DNA of 52,203 nucleotides from an uncultured Corynebacterium sp. GTDB taxonomy: Bacteria > Actinomycetota > Actinomycetes > Mycobacteriales > Mycobacteriaceae. The notes below the pieces were generated by a model. The model searched no databases and was not told the origin of the DNA. It saw only the letters and a program-made list of their open reading frames with translations. The stretch covers positions 1 to 52,203 of the forward strand of contig NZ_CAMIAN010000013.1 in assembly GCF_946221155.1 (NCBI RefSeq), read 5' to 3'. Below are positions 1 to 8,946 of the stretch, in pieces. Position numbers and translations under genes: made by a program. The number at the start of each line of letters is the position of its first letter. The first letter of the stretch is position 1.

Positions 1-1
1 C

Positions 2-2638
2 TTCCGTACAATGCACGCGGACAACGCGGGCCGAGCCGTGACCGAAATCCTGGACATTCCCGTGCGCAAGCCACTACGAAAGGTCAGCGTGCGCAATGCT
101 AACGACGGACAGCACTGGCAGCTGCCGCTCGTGGATACCGAGGACCCGGTGCTGGTGTTCACCATCCGCGGCACGGACTTGACCGACCGAGTTTCCCTGC
201 ATCACGAGCAGGTGTACGTGGTAGTCCCCGCCGAGACCTCCGCCGTGGATCCGGTGACCGGGGCGGACATCCCGGTGCTGGAAGAACAACCGATGAAGAG
301 CTGGAACGGCTGGGTCATCCGCCGGCTGGACTTGAGCGAATGCTTGAGCCTGCACATCGCCAAGCCGGGCGAACACAGCCCGTCCATGGCGGGAGTGCGC
401 GCCGTCGACCCGCGCCAGCGCGCCCAGTTCGTAGAGCCCGACGACGTGGTCGGTGGCGTGGAGACCACCTCCGGCAAGGTGATCCACTCCCAGAGCCTGC
501 AGGTGGAATTCCCGCCCACGATTTCCGGCGCAGACGAGATCTGGTACCTGTCTGTCTCTGCATATGCGGGCCCCGGCGAGACCGGCGAGGCCGTCTCCGA
601 TGAAGAACCTTTGGAGGTTCCTGCCGAAGGCGGCGTGTTCGACGTCTTCGACCCCGAGGCGTGGGATAGCCCCTGGGTGGGCGAGTACTTGGTGCGCCTG
701 CGCGGACCCCGCAACGAATCCTTCCGCCACGAATACGCCCTGGTGGAGGGACTATCCCTGGAGATGGAGTTTGGCGGGCCCAGCACCCAGACGCGACTGC
801 CGATGGCCGGGGGCCTAAGCCCCGTGACGGTGCGCCTGCTGCCGGGGGAGAAGCCCTTCGAGAAGATCCCGCCGCAAAAGCTCGGACCCACTGACCGCTT
901 TAGCACCACCGTCGTGCAGACCGACGCTGGCGACGCGCTGCCCGTCATCGTGAAGCCCTCCCGCCTGCGCTACCAGCTGACAATGCAAGGGGAGGATCCG
1001 ATGTGGCGCACCGACCCCATCGAGGTTTCCGCCCGTGCCATTGACACGCAGACCCGCTTCCGCGTGCGCCCCGGCTTCCGCCCCGGTATGGGGTCCAAGG
1101 CGGAGAATCTGGCGCTGATGGACGACGCCCGCGTGGTGATCCGCAATCACCACGGTTCACCCGTACGCACCCTGAAGCTGGAAACGATAGACGAGGTCAC
1201 CTGGTTTGTGGACCTCGCCAGTGCCGCCGGTTCCCTAGCCACCCTGACCTCCGGAGCCATCGAGCTGGAGTTCGTCGAGGACCGCCGCGTAAGCGTGCGC
1301 CTGGCCCGCATCGTGCCTGGCTTCGACTACACCGCCTTCGTCGATGGCGATGCTCTGTATATCCACGGCGAGGACGGATCCGAGGGAGCCCCGGTCCAGT
1401 TCGGCGCCCCAGGCGCCGGCGCGTGGGTCTGGCCCATCACCGCGCCCTGGCAGCCCGCATACTTAGTTGAACTGCAAGCTACCCCCAGTGTGAAGGGCAC
1501 TCTAGCCCAGGGCACCCTGCCTGCCGAGCTCGTGGGAGCCGGCCCGTTGAGCGTGCAGTTGTTCGGCCGCGACCGCTTCAACTACCTGCGGGCACCCGTT
1601 GCCGCAGGCAAGCAGAGCGCCGTTGCACAGGCCGAGGGCTATTTCGGCGCCACCAAGGAAGACTCTGACACTGACCCGTGGGTGCAGTTGGCGGCCTTCC
1701 TGGCGGGCGAATCCGAAGAGCTCCCCAGCGATACCGCTACGCTGTCGACACTCTGGGACGTGCAGGCCGGCTGGTTGCGTGGACGCTTCGACGTGCTAGA
1801 CAACCTGCGCACCGCGCTGACGAACAACCCACGGGAATCCGTCCACGCGATGTCGCAGTCCCTGGTTCCCGCCGCCGACCGCCCCGCGCAGTTCATCCTC
1901 TCCGGGCTGGTTCACTCCAACTTGGTGGGAGCCGAAGCCGAGCGCTCGAACACCCCATGGATCGCAGCCCTCGAGATCCTGGGGGATATGTCACTGGTTG
2001 ACCCCGAGGGGGCGTCAGAACAAAAAGAACAAGACAAGCGCTTGCGGCAAGAACTCAAGAAGGTCGCCGGGCAACCCGCCGTGCAGACCGTCGATACCGG
2101 CCGCGACGTATCCCTGGATACCGCGTGCATCGACAACACCACCGTGCAGATTGCGCACATGGATCCCGCACAGCAAAAGGCCGTGCTGGACATGTTCTTC
2201 GGCAAGGCCGGAGTGGTGCCGGGAGCGCTGAGCGAGGAAAACAGCCGCCTCATTGCAGTGTTCGAGACCTTCAACAAGCGCGCCGAACTCTCCGAGCTTC
2301 TGGGCGACCCGGAACTAATGAAGACTGCCGTGACGCTGCTGCGCAAGGTGAAGGCCGCCAACCGGCAGCTGTACCTGTCTGCGCGCGTGCGTTTCGACCG
2401 GCTGGAAGGCGTGGATACCGATACTCCGGAGAACCGCTGGGCACTGGCGCCTGTGATCTCCATGGTGTTCGCCCTGGCCACCCGCATGTACGCGCATAAG
2501 AAGATGTCCAGTCTGGGCAAACTGCTGAGCGCCTACCCGGGATGGGCGGCCATGGCGCGACTAGTGCCGGACCTCGTGACCGGAGACATTGTCATGGCAG
2601 ATGCCATGGTGCGCGGCGTGTTCGGGCCGACTGTCTAA
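2..2638 (+). CDS. Large unrecognised protein, 3' part (5' end outside window)
   Basis: The frame is open to the left edge, so the true start may lie upstream; the first in-window ATG is at 11 and would give 875 residues. I do not recognise the family. I see no signal peptide, membrane segment or nucleotide-binding motif. Roughly the first 550 residues look beta-rich, with repeated short acidic and aromatic strands resembling Ig-like or sandwich folds, for example around residues 40-70, 175-260 and 300-440. The last 300 residues look helical and charged, including a K/E-rich stretch near residues 665-685. lysX begins 22 bases after its stop, so the two genes may be co-transcribed. Codon use and GC resemble the neighbours, so there is no sign of recent transfer. 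The function is unknown and the partner genes are probably upstream of the window. That it is a real gene is well supported by its length and codon pattern. Confidence 0.75.
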   Translation, partial: FRTMHADNAGRAVTEILDIPVRKPLRKVSVRNANDGQHWQLPLVDTEDPVLVFTIRGTDLTDRVSLHHEQVYVVVPAETSAVDPVTGADIPVLEEQPMKSWNGWVIRRLDLSECLSLHIAKPGEHSPSMAGVRAVDPRQRAQFVEPDDVVGGVETTSGKVIHSQSLQVEFPPTISGADEIWYLSVSAYAGPGETGEAVSDEEPLEVPAEGGVFDVFDPEAWDSPWVGEYLVRLRGPRNESFRHEYALVEGLSLEMEFGGPSTQTRLPMAGGLSPVTVRLLPGEKPFEKIPPQKLGPTDRFSTTVVQTDAGDALPVIVKPSRLRYQLTMQGEDPMWRTDPIEVSARAIDTQTRFRVRPGFRPGMGSKAENLALMDDARVVIRNHHGSPVRTLKLETIDEVTWFVDLASAAGSLATLTSGAIELEFVEDRRVSVRLARIVPGFDYTAFVDGDALYIHGEDGSEGAPVQFGAPGAGAWVWPITAPWQPAYLVELQATPSVKGTLAQGTLPAELVGAGPLSVQLFGRDRFNYLRAPVAAGKQSAVAQAEGYFGATKEDSDTDPWVQLAAFLAGESEELPSDTATLSTLWDVQAGWLRGRFDVLDNLRTALTNNPRESVHAMSQSLVPAADRPAQFILSGLVHSNLVGAEAERSNTPWIAALEILGDMSLVDPEGASEQKEQDKRLRQELKKVAGQPAVQTVDTGRDVSLDTACIDNTTVQIAHMDPAQQKAVLDMFFGKAGVVPGALSEENSRLIAVFETFNKRAELSELLGDPELMKTAVTLLRKVKAANRQLYLSARVRFDRLEGVDTDTPENRWALAPVISMVFALATRMYAHKKMSSLGKLLSAYPGWAAMARLVPDLVTGDIVMADAMVRGVFGPTV

Positions 2639-2660
2639 CGAGAGGTGCATAATTCGTGGA

Positions 2661-5600
2661 GTGAATGTAGAAAGCCGAAACACTCCGCGCCCACTGGCGG
2701 GACCGCGTGGTTTCTTCCCCCGCTTCATCGGAACGATCCTGTGCGCCTATGCGCTAATGGCTCTGGTGCTAAGTATCTCCACCGCAGCGCGCGTGCATGT
2801 TCGCCAGTTGCTGGTAGTGATGGATAACGTCTTCCTGCCCGTTCCCGTGCCCTCCGTCGCGTGGTCCGCTGCGCTGTTGGTGCTGGGCATAGGTCTCTAC
2901 CAGGCCAAACGCGCCGCCTGGGTAGTAGCCGTGGCCGCGCTGCTGATCCTAAACTGCAGCAACCTGCTACTGCTTTTGCTACCGCAATACTTCGACGTCG
3001 GCCCTGAGTGGGCGCACTCGCTGTTCATAGCGGGAATGGTTGTGCAGTTCCTGCTGCTGATCCTGATGCTCTGGCAACGCAAGGACTTCTACACGCACAC
3101 TGTGAAAGGCGCGATCCTGGGTGCCTTCCTGCTCTGGCTTGGTGGCACCGTCACAGTGTTCCTGATTGCTTTGGTGCTGGTGCACTTCTTCCATGGCAAT
3201 CTGGCGCCGGAATGGCGTGCGCTGTGGGCGCTGAACCACTCAGCTGGATTCTCCTTGTTTGCTCACGTCCACACGGGCGGCCACCCGCCTAAGCTCATCT
3301 CCTTCCTGGTCTCCGCCCTGTCTGCGTTGGTGTTGCTGGCAGCCGGATTGATGTTGCTGCGCTCCCACCGGGACCAATTCGGCATCACTGCAGAGGACGA
3401 GAACGCCCTGCGAGCCCTCATACGGCGATTCAACACAAACGACTCTCTGGCCTACTTCGCCACCCGGCGGGATAAGTCCGTGGTCTACGAGCCTAAGGGC
3501 CGGGCAGCGGTGACCTACCGCATCGAAGCCGGAGTGTGTTTGGCGTCCGCCGACCCCATTGGGGACCCACGATTTTGGGACCAGGCAATCGCCGCCTGGT
3601 TGGACCGCGCGCGGGCATTCGGATGGGTTCCGGCGGTGATGGGGGCGTCCGAACAAGGAACAAGAGCCTACGAAAAGCATGGACTAAGCTCCATCCACTT
3701 GGGCGACGAGGCTGTCATCGATACGCAGAGCTTCCACCTTTCCGAGCTGCGTGAGGTGCGCCAGGCGCGCGCCCATGCGCAAAAGGCCGGCGTGCGGGTG
3801 CGTATCCGGCGCCACGGCGAACTCAATGCCCAAGAGATGCAGCGCGTAGACGATCTGGCTGAAAAATGGCGGGATACAACCGACGAACGTGGCTTCTCCA
3901 TGGCGCTCGGAAGGCTCGGCGATCCACAAGACAAGGACTGTCTCTTGGCAGAGGCCCTGGTGGGGGACGAGACCGTAGCAGTGCTGTCGTTTATCCCCTG
4001 GGGTCTAAGTGGGGCCTCGCTGGACCTAATGCGTCGCAGCCCGGAAGCTCCCAACGGCACGGTCGAAACTATGATTGTGGCGCTGTGCACCGAAGCGAAC
4101 CTGCATAAGCTCTCTCTGAACTTCGCAGTTTTCCGCGAGCTGTTTGCCAGCGAAGATGCCGTGGCCGTGGGGCCTATCCGCAGGCAAACGCGCCGGGTGC
4201 TGACGTATCTGTCGAAGTGGTGGCAGATGGAGACGCTCTATCGCTCCAACCAGAAGTACAAGCCAGTGTGGATCCCGCGGTATGTCTGCTACCCGGATTC
4301 CTTGTCGATGGCCCGCGTGGGCATTGCATCTGGCATTGCGGAGGGCTTCGTACCCACCTTCGGCAGCTTGTTCGGCGGTTTGTTTGGCCGGGGCACCGAG
4401 GAGCATCGTGAATACGCCACCAGCGGGCAGCCCGAAGCTGCGCAAGCACTGAACTACGTTGAACAACTGACGGATGCCCACAAGAAAACTGCCAGCGAGC
4501 AGACCGCCGTGCGAATTAAAAAGGCACTGGCCTTGCGCGAGGCAGGGGTTGAACCCTGGCCGGTCGCGGCGCGTGGTGCCGGAGAACGCTCGGACGTAAC
4601 TGTGGTGCGGTGTGTTGAGATTGCCGAAGGTAGTGACGCCACCACTTCCGGCCCGCTGCGCGTTTCAGGTCGGATCGTGGCCAAGCGCGAGTTCGGGGCA
4701 GTGTCCTTTATCGACCTGCGGGATGCTTCCGGCAAGTGTCAAGTTTTGGTCGAGGCGCCGAGGGAAGAACTGGCCGCGAGGATGCGTGCCCTGGATCTGG
4801 GCGACCTGATTGCAGTGGTAGGCACGCGCGGGCAGTCGCGGACGGGCGAGCCTTCTCTACTGGCTGAGGCCATCGAAGTGGAGGCGAAGGACCTGCATCC
4901 CCTGCAGCGCCGTGGCGCGGGGATTAGGGAGGTTAATGACCGACTGCGTGCCAGGTCGGTGGTGAACGCCGCGATCCGGAGCACGCTGGGAGATTTGGGA
5001 TTCATGGAGGTGGAAACCCCGATACTGCAGCGCGTCCACGGTGGTGCGAATGCGCGTCCATTTAAAACGCGGAGTAACGCTGCGAATCAGGACCTCTATC
5101 TGCGCATCGCCCCGGAGCTGTACCTGAAGCGCCTGCTGACCCAGGGAGCGGAAAAGGTTTACGAGCTGGGACGTGTATTCCGTAACGAGGGTGTGGACGC
5201 TACCCACAACCCGGAATTTACAACTGTGGAAGCCTACGAAGCGCACGGCGACTACGAGTCGATGCGCTGGGTAGCTCAGCGGATCATTCAGGCGGCCGCC
5301 ACGGCTTACCACGGGGAGCCTCTGGTGTTGGACCCTGAAGGCAACCTGGTGAGCATCGCCGAGGATTTCCCGGTGAAGACCGTCTACGAGGCCATCAGCG
5401 AGAAAGTGGGGCAGTCGATCACCCCGGAGACGAATTTCGAGACGCTGCTGAAACTATGTGCTGCCCATGGGATTGCTACCCAGCCAGGGTGGGATTCAGG
5501 TGAGGTAGTGCAGGAGATGTACGAGGCCCTGGTCGAATGCACCACCACTATGCCGACGTTCTACACGGACTTTCCCACTAGTGTCTCGCCGCTGACCCGC

Positions 5601-5909
5601 CAGCACCGAAGTCAGCCGGGCGTGGCCGAGCGCTGGGACCTGGTTGCCTGGGGCGTGGAACTCGGAACAGCGTATTCGGAGCTTACCGATCCGCTGGAGC
5701 AACGCGACCGCCTGGAGGCGCAGTCGCTGAAGGCAGCGGGTGGCGATCCGGAAGCGATGGAGGTTGATGAGGCGTTTCTGCGAGCCCTGGAAGACGGCAT
5801 GCCGCCGACTGGCGGGTTGGGGCTTGGCGTTGACCGCCTCATCATGCTGCTCACGGGCCGTTCAATTCGCGAGGTCCTCAGTTTCCCAGCCCACCCCGGC
5901 GGGCAATAA
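2661..5909 (+). CDS. lysX: LysX: lysyl-phosphatidylglycerol synthase fused to lysyl-tRNA synthetase
   Basis: The bifunctional enzyme charges tRNA-Lys and transfers lysine to membrane phosphatidylglycerol, which in mycobacteria reduces sensitivity to cationic peptides. In order: about six hydrophobic helices (residues 15-235), a DUF2156/MprF-type synthase domain (about 238-560), an OB fold (about 660-745) and a class II synthetase core (about 757-1082). Motif 2 appears as FRNEGVDATHNPEF near residue 839 and motif 3 as GLGLGVDRLIMLL near 1052. The length of 1082 residues is close to the mycobacterial family. I chose GTG 2661 because an earlier ATG at 2589 would overlap the preceding gene by 50 bases; AGAGG at 2641-2645 is a distant, weak ribosome site. 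The 3' end overlaps the convergent esterase gene by 32 bases. A separate housekeeping LysRS is expected elsewhere. Confidence 0.93.
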   Translation: MNVESRNTPRPLAGPRGFFPRFIGTILCAYALMALVLSISTAARVHVRQLLVVMDNVFLPVPVPSVAWSAALLVLGIGLYQAKRAAWVVAVAALLILNCSNLLLLLLPQYFDVGPEWAHSLFIAGMVVQFLLLILMLWQRKDFYTHTVKGAILGAFLLWLGGTVTVFLIALVLVHFFHGNLAPEWRALWALNHSAGFSLFAHVHTGGHPPKLISFLVSALSALVLLAAGLMLLRSHRDQFGITAEDENALRALIRRFNTNDSLAYFATRRDKSVVYEPKGRAAVTYRIEAGVCLASADPIGDPRFWDQAIAAWLDRARAFGWVPAVMGASEQGTRAYEKHGLSSIHLGDEAVIDTQSFHLSELREVRQARAHAQKAGVRVRIRRHGELNAQEMQRVDDLAEKWRDTTDERGFSMALGRLGDPQDKDCLLAEALVGDETVAVLSFIPWGLSGASLDLMRRSPEAPNGTVETMIVALCTEANLHKLSLNFAVFRELFASEDAVAVGPIRRQTRRVLTYLSKWWQMETLYRSNQKYKPVWIPRYVCYPDSLSMARVGIASGIAEGFVPTFGSLFGGLFGRGTEEHREYATSGQPEAAQALNYVEQLTDAHKKTASEQTAVRIKKALALREAGVEPWPVAARGAGERSDVTVVRCVEIAEGSDATTSGPLRVSGRIVAKREFGAVSFIDLRDASGKCQVLVEAPREELAARMRALDLGDLIAVVGTRGQSRTGEPSLLAEAIEVEAKDLHPLQRRGAGIREVNDRLRARSVVNAAIRSTLGDLGFMEVETPILQRVHGGANARPFKTRSNAANQDLYLRIAPELYLKRLLTQGAEKVYELGRVFRNEGVDATHNPEFTTVEAYEAHGDYESMRWVAQRIIQAAATAYHGEPLVLDPEGNLVSIAEDFPVKTVYEAISEKVGQSITPETNFETLLKLCAAHGIATQPGWDSGEVVQEMYEALVECTTTMPTFYTDFPTSVSPLTRQHRSQPGVAERWDLVAWGVELGTAYSELTDPLEQRDRLEAQSLKAAGGDPEAMEVDEAFLRALEDGMPPTGGLGLGVDRLIMLLTGRSIREVLSFPAHPGGQ

Positions 5910-7173
5910 ACGGAAAAGCCAAGGCCAGGCCGGAGCGCCAAGTCCGGAAGTTGTGGCCGCCGGCGACCTCGTTGTAGCTGACATCCATTTTCGCCTTTAC
6001 AGCCAGTTGGTGGAGACGCTTGAGGTCTCCGACAGCCTGGTCGTCATCGCGTCCGGCGATAAACATGCCCGCTGTGTGGGGATAAGTGCGCCGTTTCAGC
6101 AGGTCCTCGGGGTTATGTGCCTTGAATTTTTCCTCCGATCCACCGAAGAAGTTCCGCACGGTTGATTCGTGGCTAATGCCATCGTCGGGAGTGCGCTCCC
6201 CGGAGATATTTACGAAGCTTCCGTAGGCATCCGGATGGTTGGTAACCGTCTGGAATGTGCAGGTTCCACCGTAGGAAAGCCCACCGATGGTCCATGTGCG
6301 TTGGTCGGGGTTGGGGGAGAGGTGCCGCTTTACCCAGGAAGGCAGGTCTTCAGTCAGGAATGTCTGCACCTTGCCTTTATTGGAGTCCGTGCACACCGGG
6401 TTATTCCATGTACCACCGGTTGCGTCGGCGGAAACGATGATAGGGGCGACACCGCCGTGCGCTTGCTGGTACTTGCGGGCTACGTCGGTGGCGTCACCGG
6501 TGTCGAACCATTGGTCGGGGTCTCCGGGGATACCTGCCAGCAAAACCAGCACCGGCAGCTGGGGTCGGGGAGAGGTAAACCACGCCGGAGGCAGGTATAC
6601 GCGCATGTCGCGTGCTTGGAAGCCCGACTTCTTCTTCGGGGCGGAAACGTTCAGAATGCTTCCCTCGGCCGGCATGTTTTCGTGCTTTGTCTTGCGCCAT
6701 TCCTTGAGGGGTTTAGCTTGCGCCTTTGGCAGCTCATCCACACTATTGAAGGTCCGCAGCTTGATTGGGTCGACCTGGCCCACGTCCGGAAACAGTTCAT
6801 AGGATTGGTTCGCCACCGCCGCGCTGCCGACCGCCAGCACCGCCACCAGCAGGATCGTCCAGATCTTCTTTATTGACGCCCTTACGCACCAACCCGCCAG
6901 GTTCGCGGCCAGGATGAGTGCGGCTGCACCTGCCACCAGTCTGAAGCCGATCTCCGACCAAGGCGTAGTGGTAATCCACATGAGCAGACCAAGCCCACCA
7001 CCCGTGAGAACTACGGTCGCGCCTAGCGACCAGATCATTGCACGCTTTCGACGACCCACGGGTTCGGCGGGTAGCGAGTAAAACAGGGCGGTCAGGGTGG
7101 CAAAAATCAGCACCCAGGTGATTACCTCCGGCCAAGTGCCGGTGAGGGGAATGTTGCGGACAAACTCGGTCAC
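5878..7173 (-). CDS. Membrane-anchored alpha/beta-hydrolase (putative esterase) next to lysX
   Basis: The 431-residue protein starts with about four hydrophobic helices (residues 15-135), followed by an extracytoplasmic hydrolase domain of the esterase D/antigen 85 type. The nucleophile elbow GLSYGG puts Ser at 300; acidic residues 376-378 (GRDDDQAV) and His407 (GGHNF) complete a plausible triad. In mycobacteria and corynebacteria, aminoacyl-phosphatidylglycerol synthases are often encoded beside a hydrolase of this kind, and some such hydrolases remove the amino acid from the lipid. By inference this enzyme could hydrolyse lysyl- or alanyl-lipids made by LysX. A mycolyltransferase role is less likely, since those enzymes usually have a cleaved signal peptide rather than several helices. 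It converges with lysX and overlaps it by 32 bases. Confidence 0.8.
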   Translation of the reverse strand: MTEFVRNIPLTGTWPEVITWVLIFATLTALFYSLPAEPVGRRKRAMIWSLGATVVLTGGGLGLLMWITTTPWSEIGFRLVAGAAALILAANLAGWCVRASIKKIWTILLVAVLAVGSAAVANQSYELFPDVGQVDPIKLRTFNSVDELPKAQAKPLKEWRKTKHENMPAEGSILNVSAPKKKSGFQARDMRVYLPPAWFTSPRPQLPVLVLLAGIPGDPDQWFDTGDATDVARKYQQAHGGVAPIIVSADATGGTWNNPVCTDSNKGKVQTFLTEDLPSWVKRHLSPNPDQRTWTIGGLSYGGTCTFQTVTNHPDAYGSFVNISGERTPDDGISHESTVRNFFGGSEEKFKAHNPEDLLKRRTYPHTAGMFIAGRDDDQAVGDLKRLHQLAVKAKMDVSYNEVAGGHNFRTWRSGLALAFPFIARRGGLGN

Positions 7174-7272
7174 GAAGGTTTATCTTAGGCCGGAAGATGC
7201 GAGAACCTATTTTCGTGTTGGAATCGGCGCTGGACTCGGCATTGTGGGCGAAGTTCTGATTCACTGGAGGCT

Positions 7273-8742
7273 ATGAATAGTGTTTTGATGTGGGTCCTTA
7301 TTGGACTTTTGGTTCTCGTCATTGTTGTGGCGATTCTCGTTGTTCTGGGGCTGCGCCGGAACAAGGCGAAGCAGGTTTCCTTCGAGAAGAAGGAAGAGAT
7401 CGAGCAGAAGAAGCCCAGCAGTGGCGATTACAAGGCCCAGGGCGGGTTTAACTTCACCGCCGGTGGTGGCGCCGGCGCCGGTACCGCGACTGCGGAGAAG
7501 CAGCCGGAACTGCGCCCTGACCAGGAGCTGAAGGACCCCGAGGTCACTCCGGAACCCAAGGCTGCCCCGGAACCGGAGGCCACCCCCGAACCGGAAGCAA
7601 CCCCCGAGCCGGAGCCGACACCCGAACCAGAGGCGCCGAAGGCCGCCCCGGCTCCGGCTCCCACTCCTGAACCAGAGCCGGTGGAGGAGCCGGAGCCTGT
7701 TGTTGAGCCCAAGCCGGAACCGGAACCCGAGCCAGAGCCGACTCCGGAACCGACTCCAGAACCCGAACCAGAACCGGAACCGGAACCCGAGCCAGCCCCC
7801 GCAGAGCAGCGGGAGGAGATCGCGCCCGTCCAGGGGCGTCTGGGCAAGCTGCGCGGCCGCATGTCCAAGTCCCAGAACGTCATCGGCCGTGGCGTGCTCG
7901 GCATCCTGAGCGCTGGTGACCTCGACGAGGACGCTTGGGAAGAGATCGAAGACACCCTCCTCATGGCCGACCTGGGCACCCCAACCACCATGAAGGTCGT
8001 CGACGACCTGCGCGAGCGCATTGCCGTCAATGGTGTCTCTAGCGAGGAAGAAGCCCGCGGCATGCTCCGTGAAGCGCTGATCGACGCCTGCAAGCCGGAC
8101 ATGGACCGCTCCATCAAGGCCATGCCCTATGAGGGCAAGCCTGCCGTGATCATGGTGGTGGGCGTCAACGGAACCGGTAAGACCACCACCACCGGCAAGC
8201 TATCCCGAGTGCTCATCGGCATGGGCCACAAGGTTCTGCTCGGCGCGGCGGATACTTTCCGTGCGGCTGCGGCTGATCAGCTGGAGACGTGGGGGCGTCG
8301 AGTGGGGGCAGAAACAGTACGCGGCGCAGAGGGCGCAGACCCGGCTTCCGTTGCCTTCGACGCAGTGGCGAAGGGCATTGACGCAGGTGTGGACGTCGTC
8401 CTGGTCGATACCGCCGGCCGCCTGCACACCAGCGTGGGCCTGATGGACCAGCTGGGCAAGGTCAAGCGCGTGGTGGAAAAGAAGGCGAAGGTTGACGAGG
8501 TGCTGCTGGTGCTGGACGCGACTGTGGGCCAGAACGGCCTTATGCAGGCACGCACGTTCCGCGAGGTCGTGGACATTTCTGGCGTGGTGCTCACCAAGCT
8601 CGACGGCACCGCAAAGGGCGGCATCGTCTTCCAGGTGCAGGAAGAACTCGGCGTACCGGTGAAGATGGTAGGCCTCGGCGAAGGCGCGGATGACCTGGCT
8701 CCGTTCGAGGTCGAGAGCTTCGTCGATGCACTGCTGGGGTAA
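7273..8742 (+). CDS. ftsY: FtsY, signal recognition particle receptor
   Basis: FtsY is the membrane-associated GTPase that docks ribosome-SRP complexes at the Sec translocon. An N-terminal hydrophobic helix (residues 5-28) anchors it. A long Pro-Glu-rich acidic linker follows (about 85-178). The NG domain covers about 190-489, with P-loop GVNGTGKTTT near 297, DTAGR near 379 and TKLDGTAKGG near 441. The linker contains runs of PEPEATPEPE-type repeats and is longer than in many homologues. ATG 7273 follows GGAGG by only two bases; the ATG at 7288 is a possible alternative. Its partner Ffh is encoded 2 kb downstream, after amtB and the PII gene. Confidence 0.96.
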   Translation: MNSVLMWVLIGLLVLVIVVAILVVLGLRRNKAKQVSFEKKEEIEQKKPSSGDYKAQGGFNFTAGGGAGAGTATAEKQPELRPDQELKDPEVTPEPKAAPEPEATPEPEATPEPEPTPEPEAPKAAPAPAPTPEPEPVEEPEPVVEPKPEPEPEPEPTPEPTPEPEPEPEPEPEPAPAEQREEIAPVQGRLGKLRGRMSKSQNVIGRGVLGILSAGDLDEDAWEEIEDTLLMADLGTPTTMKVVDDLRERIAVNGVSSEEEARGMLREALIDACKPDMDRSIKAMPYEGKPAVIMVVGVNGTGKTTTTGKLSRVLIGMGHKVLLGAADTFRAAAADQLETWGRRVGAETVRGAEGADPASVAFDAVAKGIDAGVDVVLVDTAGRLHTSVGLMDQLGKVKRVVEKKAKVDEVLLVLDATVGQNGLMQARTFREVVDISGVVLTKLDGTAKGGIVFQVQEELGVPVKMVGLGEGADDLAPFEVESFVDALLG

Positions 8743-8786
8743 AAAAATAAGCCCCTTCGGACAGCAAAAACTAAAAAAGTTACGTA

Positions 8787-8821
8787 AATAACCCCGTATG
8801 TGTGCAGCGTACGGGGTTATT
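8787..8821 (+). terminator. Strong hairpin after ftsY
   Basis: Perfect 12-base arms (AATAACCCCGTA at 8787-8798 and its complement at 8810-8821) enclose an 11-base loop, 45 bases after the ftsY stop. No T-run follows the right arm, so termination on the plus strand may be weak; an A-run lies upstream at 8773-8778. It is most likely the ftsY terminator, but an RNA-processing or regulatory hairpin is possible. Confidence 0.5.
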
Positions 8822-8858
8822 CGCGTTGTAAGCCTAAAAACTCAGTGATCTGCGTCTC

Positions 8859-8921
8859 AAAAAATTTTTTCTTTCCGGAAAGCGAGTTTTCAGCATTTTA
8901 TTCTTTGCAGCACAAGTGCTG
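8859..8921. promoter_or_regulatory. Cluster of palindromes upstream of amtB
   Basis: Three perfect palindromes lie within 63 bases of the amtB upstream region: AAAAAATTTTTT (8859-8870), CTTTCCGGAAAG (8871-8882) and CAGCACAAGTGCTG (8908-8921). ATCTGCGTCTC (8848-8858) is partly mirrored by GAGACTCACAGAT (8921-8933). I do not see the AmtR consensus (CTAT, six bases, ATAG) that controls amtB in C. glutamicum. These are candidate operators for a different regulator; the identity is unknown. Confidence 0.4.
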
Positions 8922-8946
8922 AGACTCACAGATATGGATGTGAAAA

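Noticed and set aside
7525..7810. Regular repeats resembling a CRISPR or tandem array
   Set aside because: They encode the FtsY Pro-Glu linker in frame; there are no spacers.
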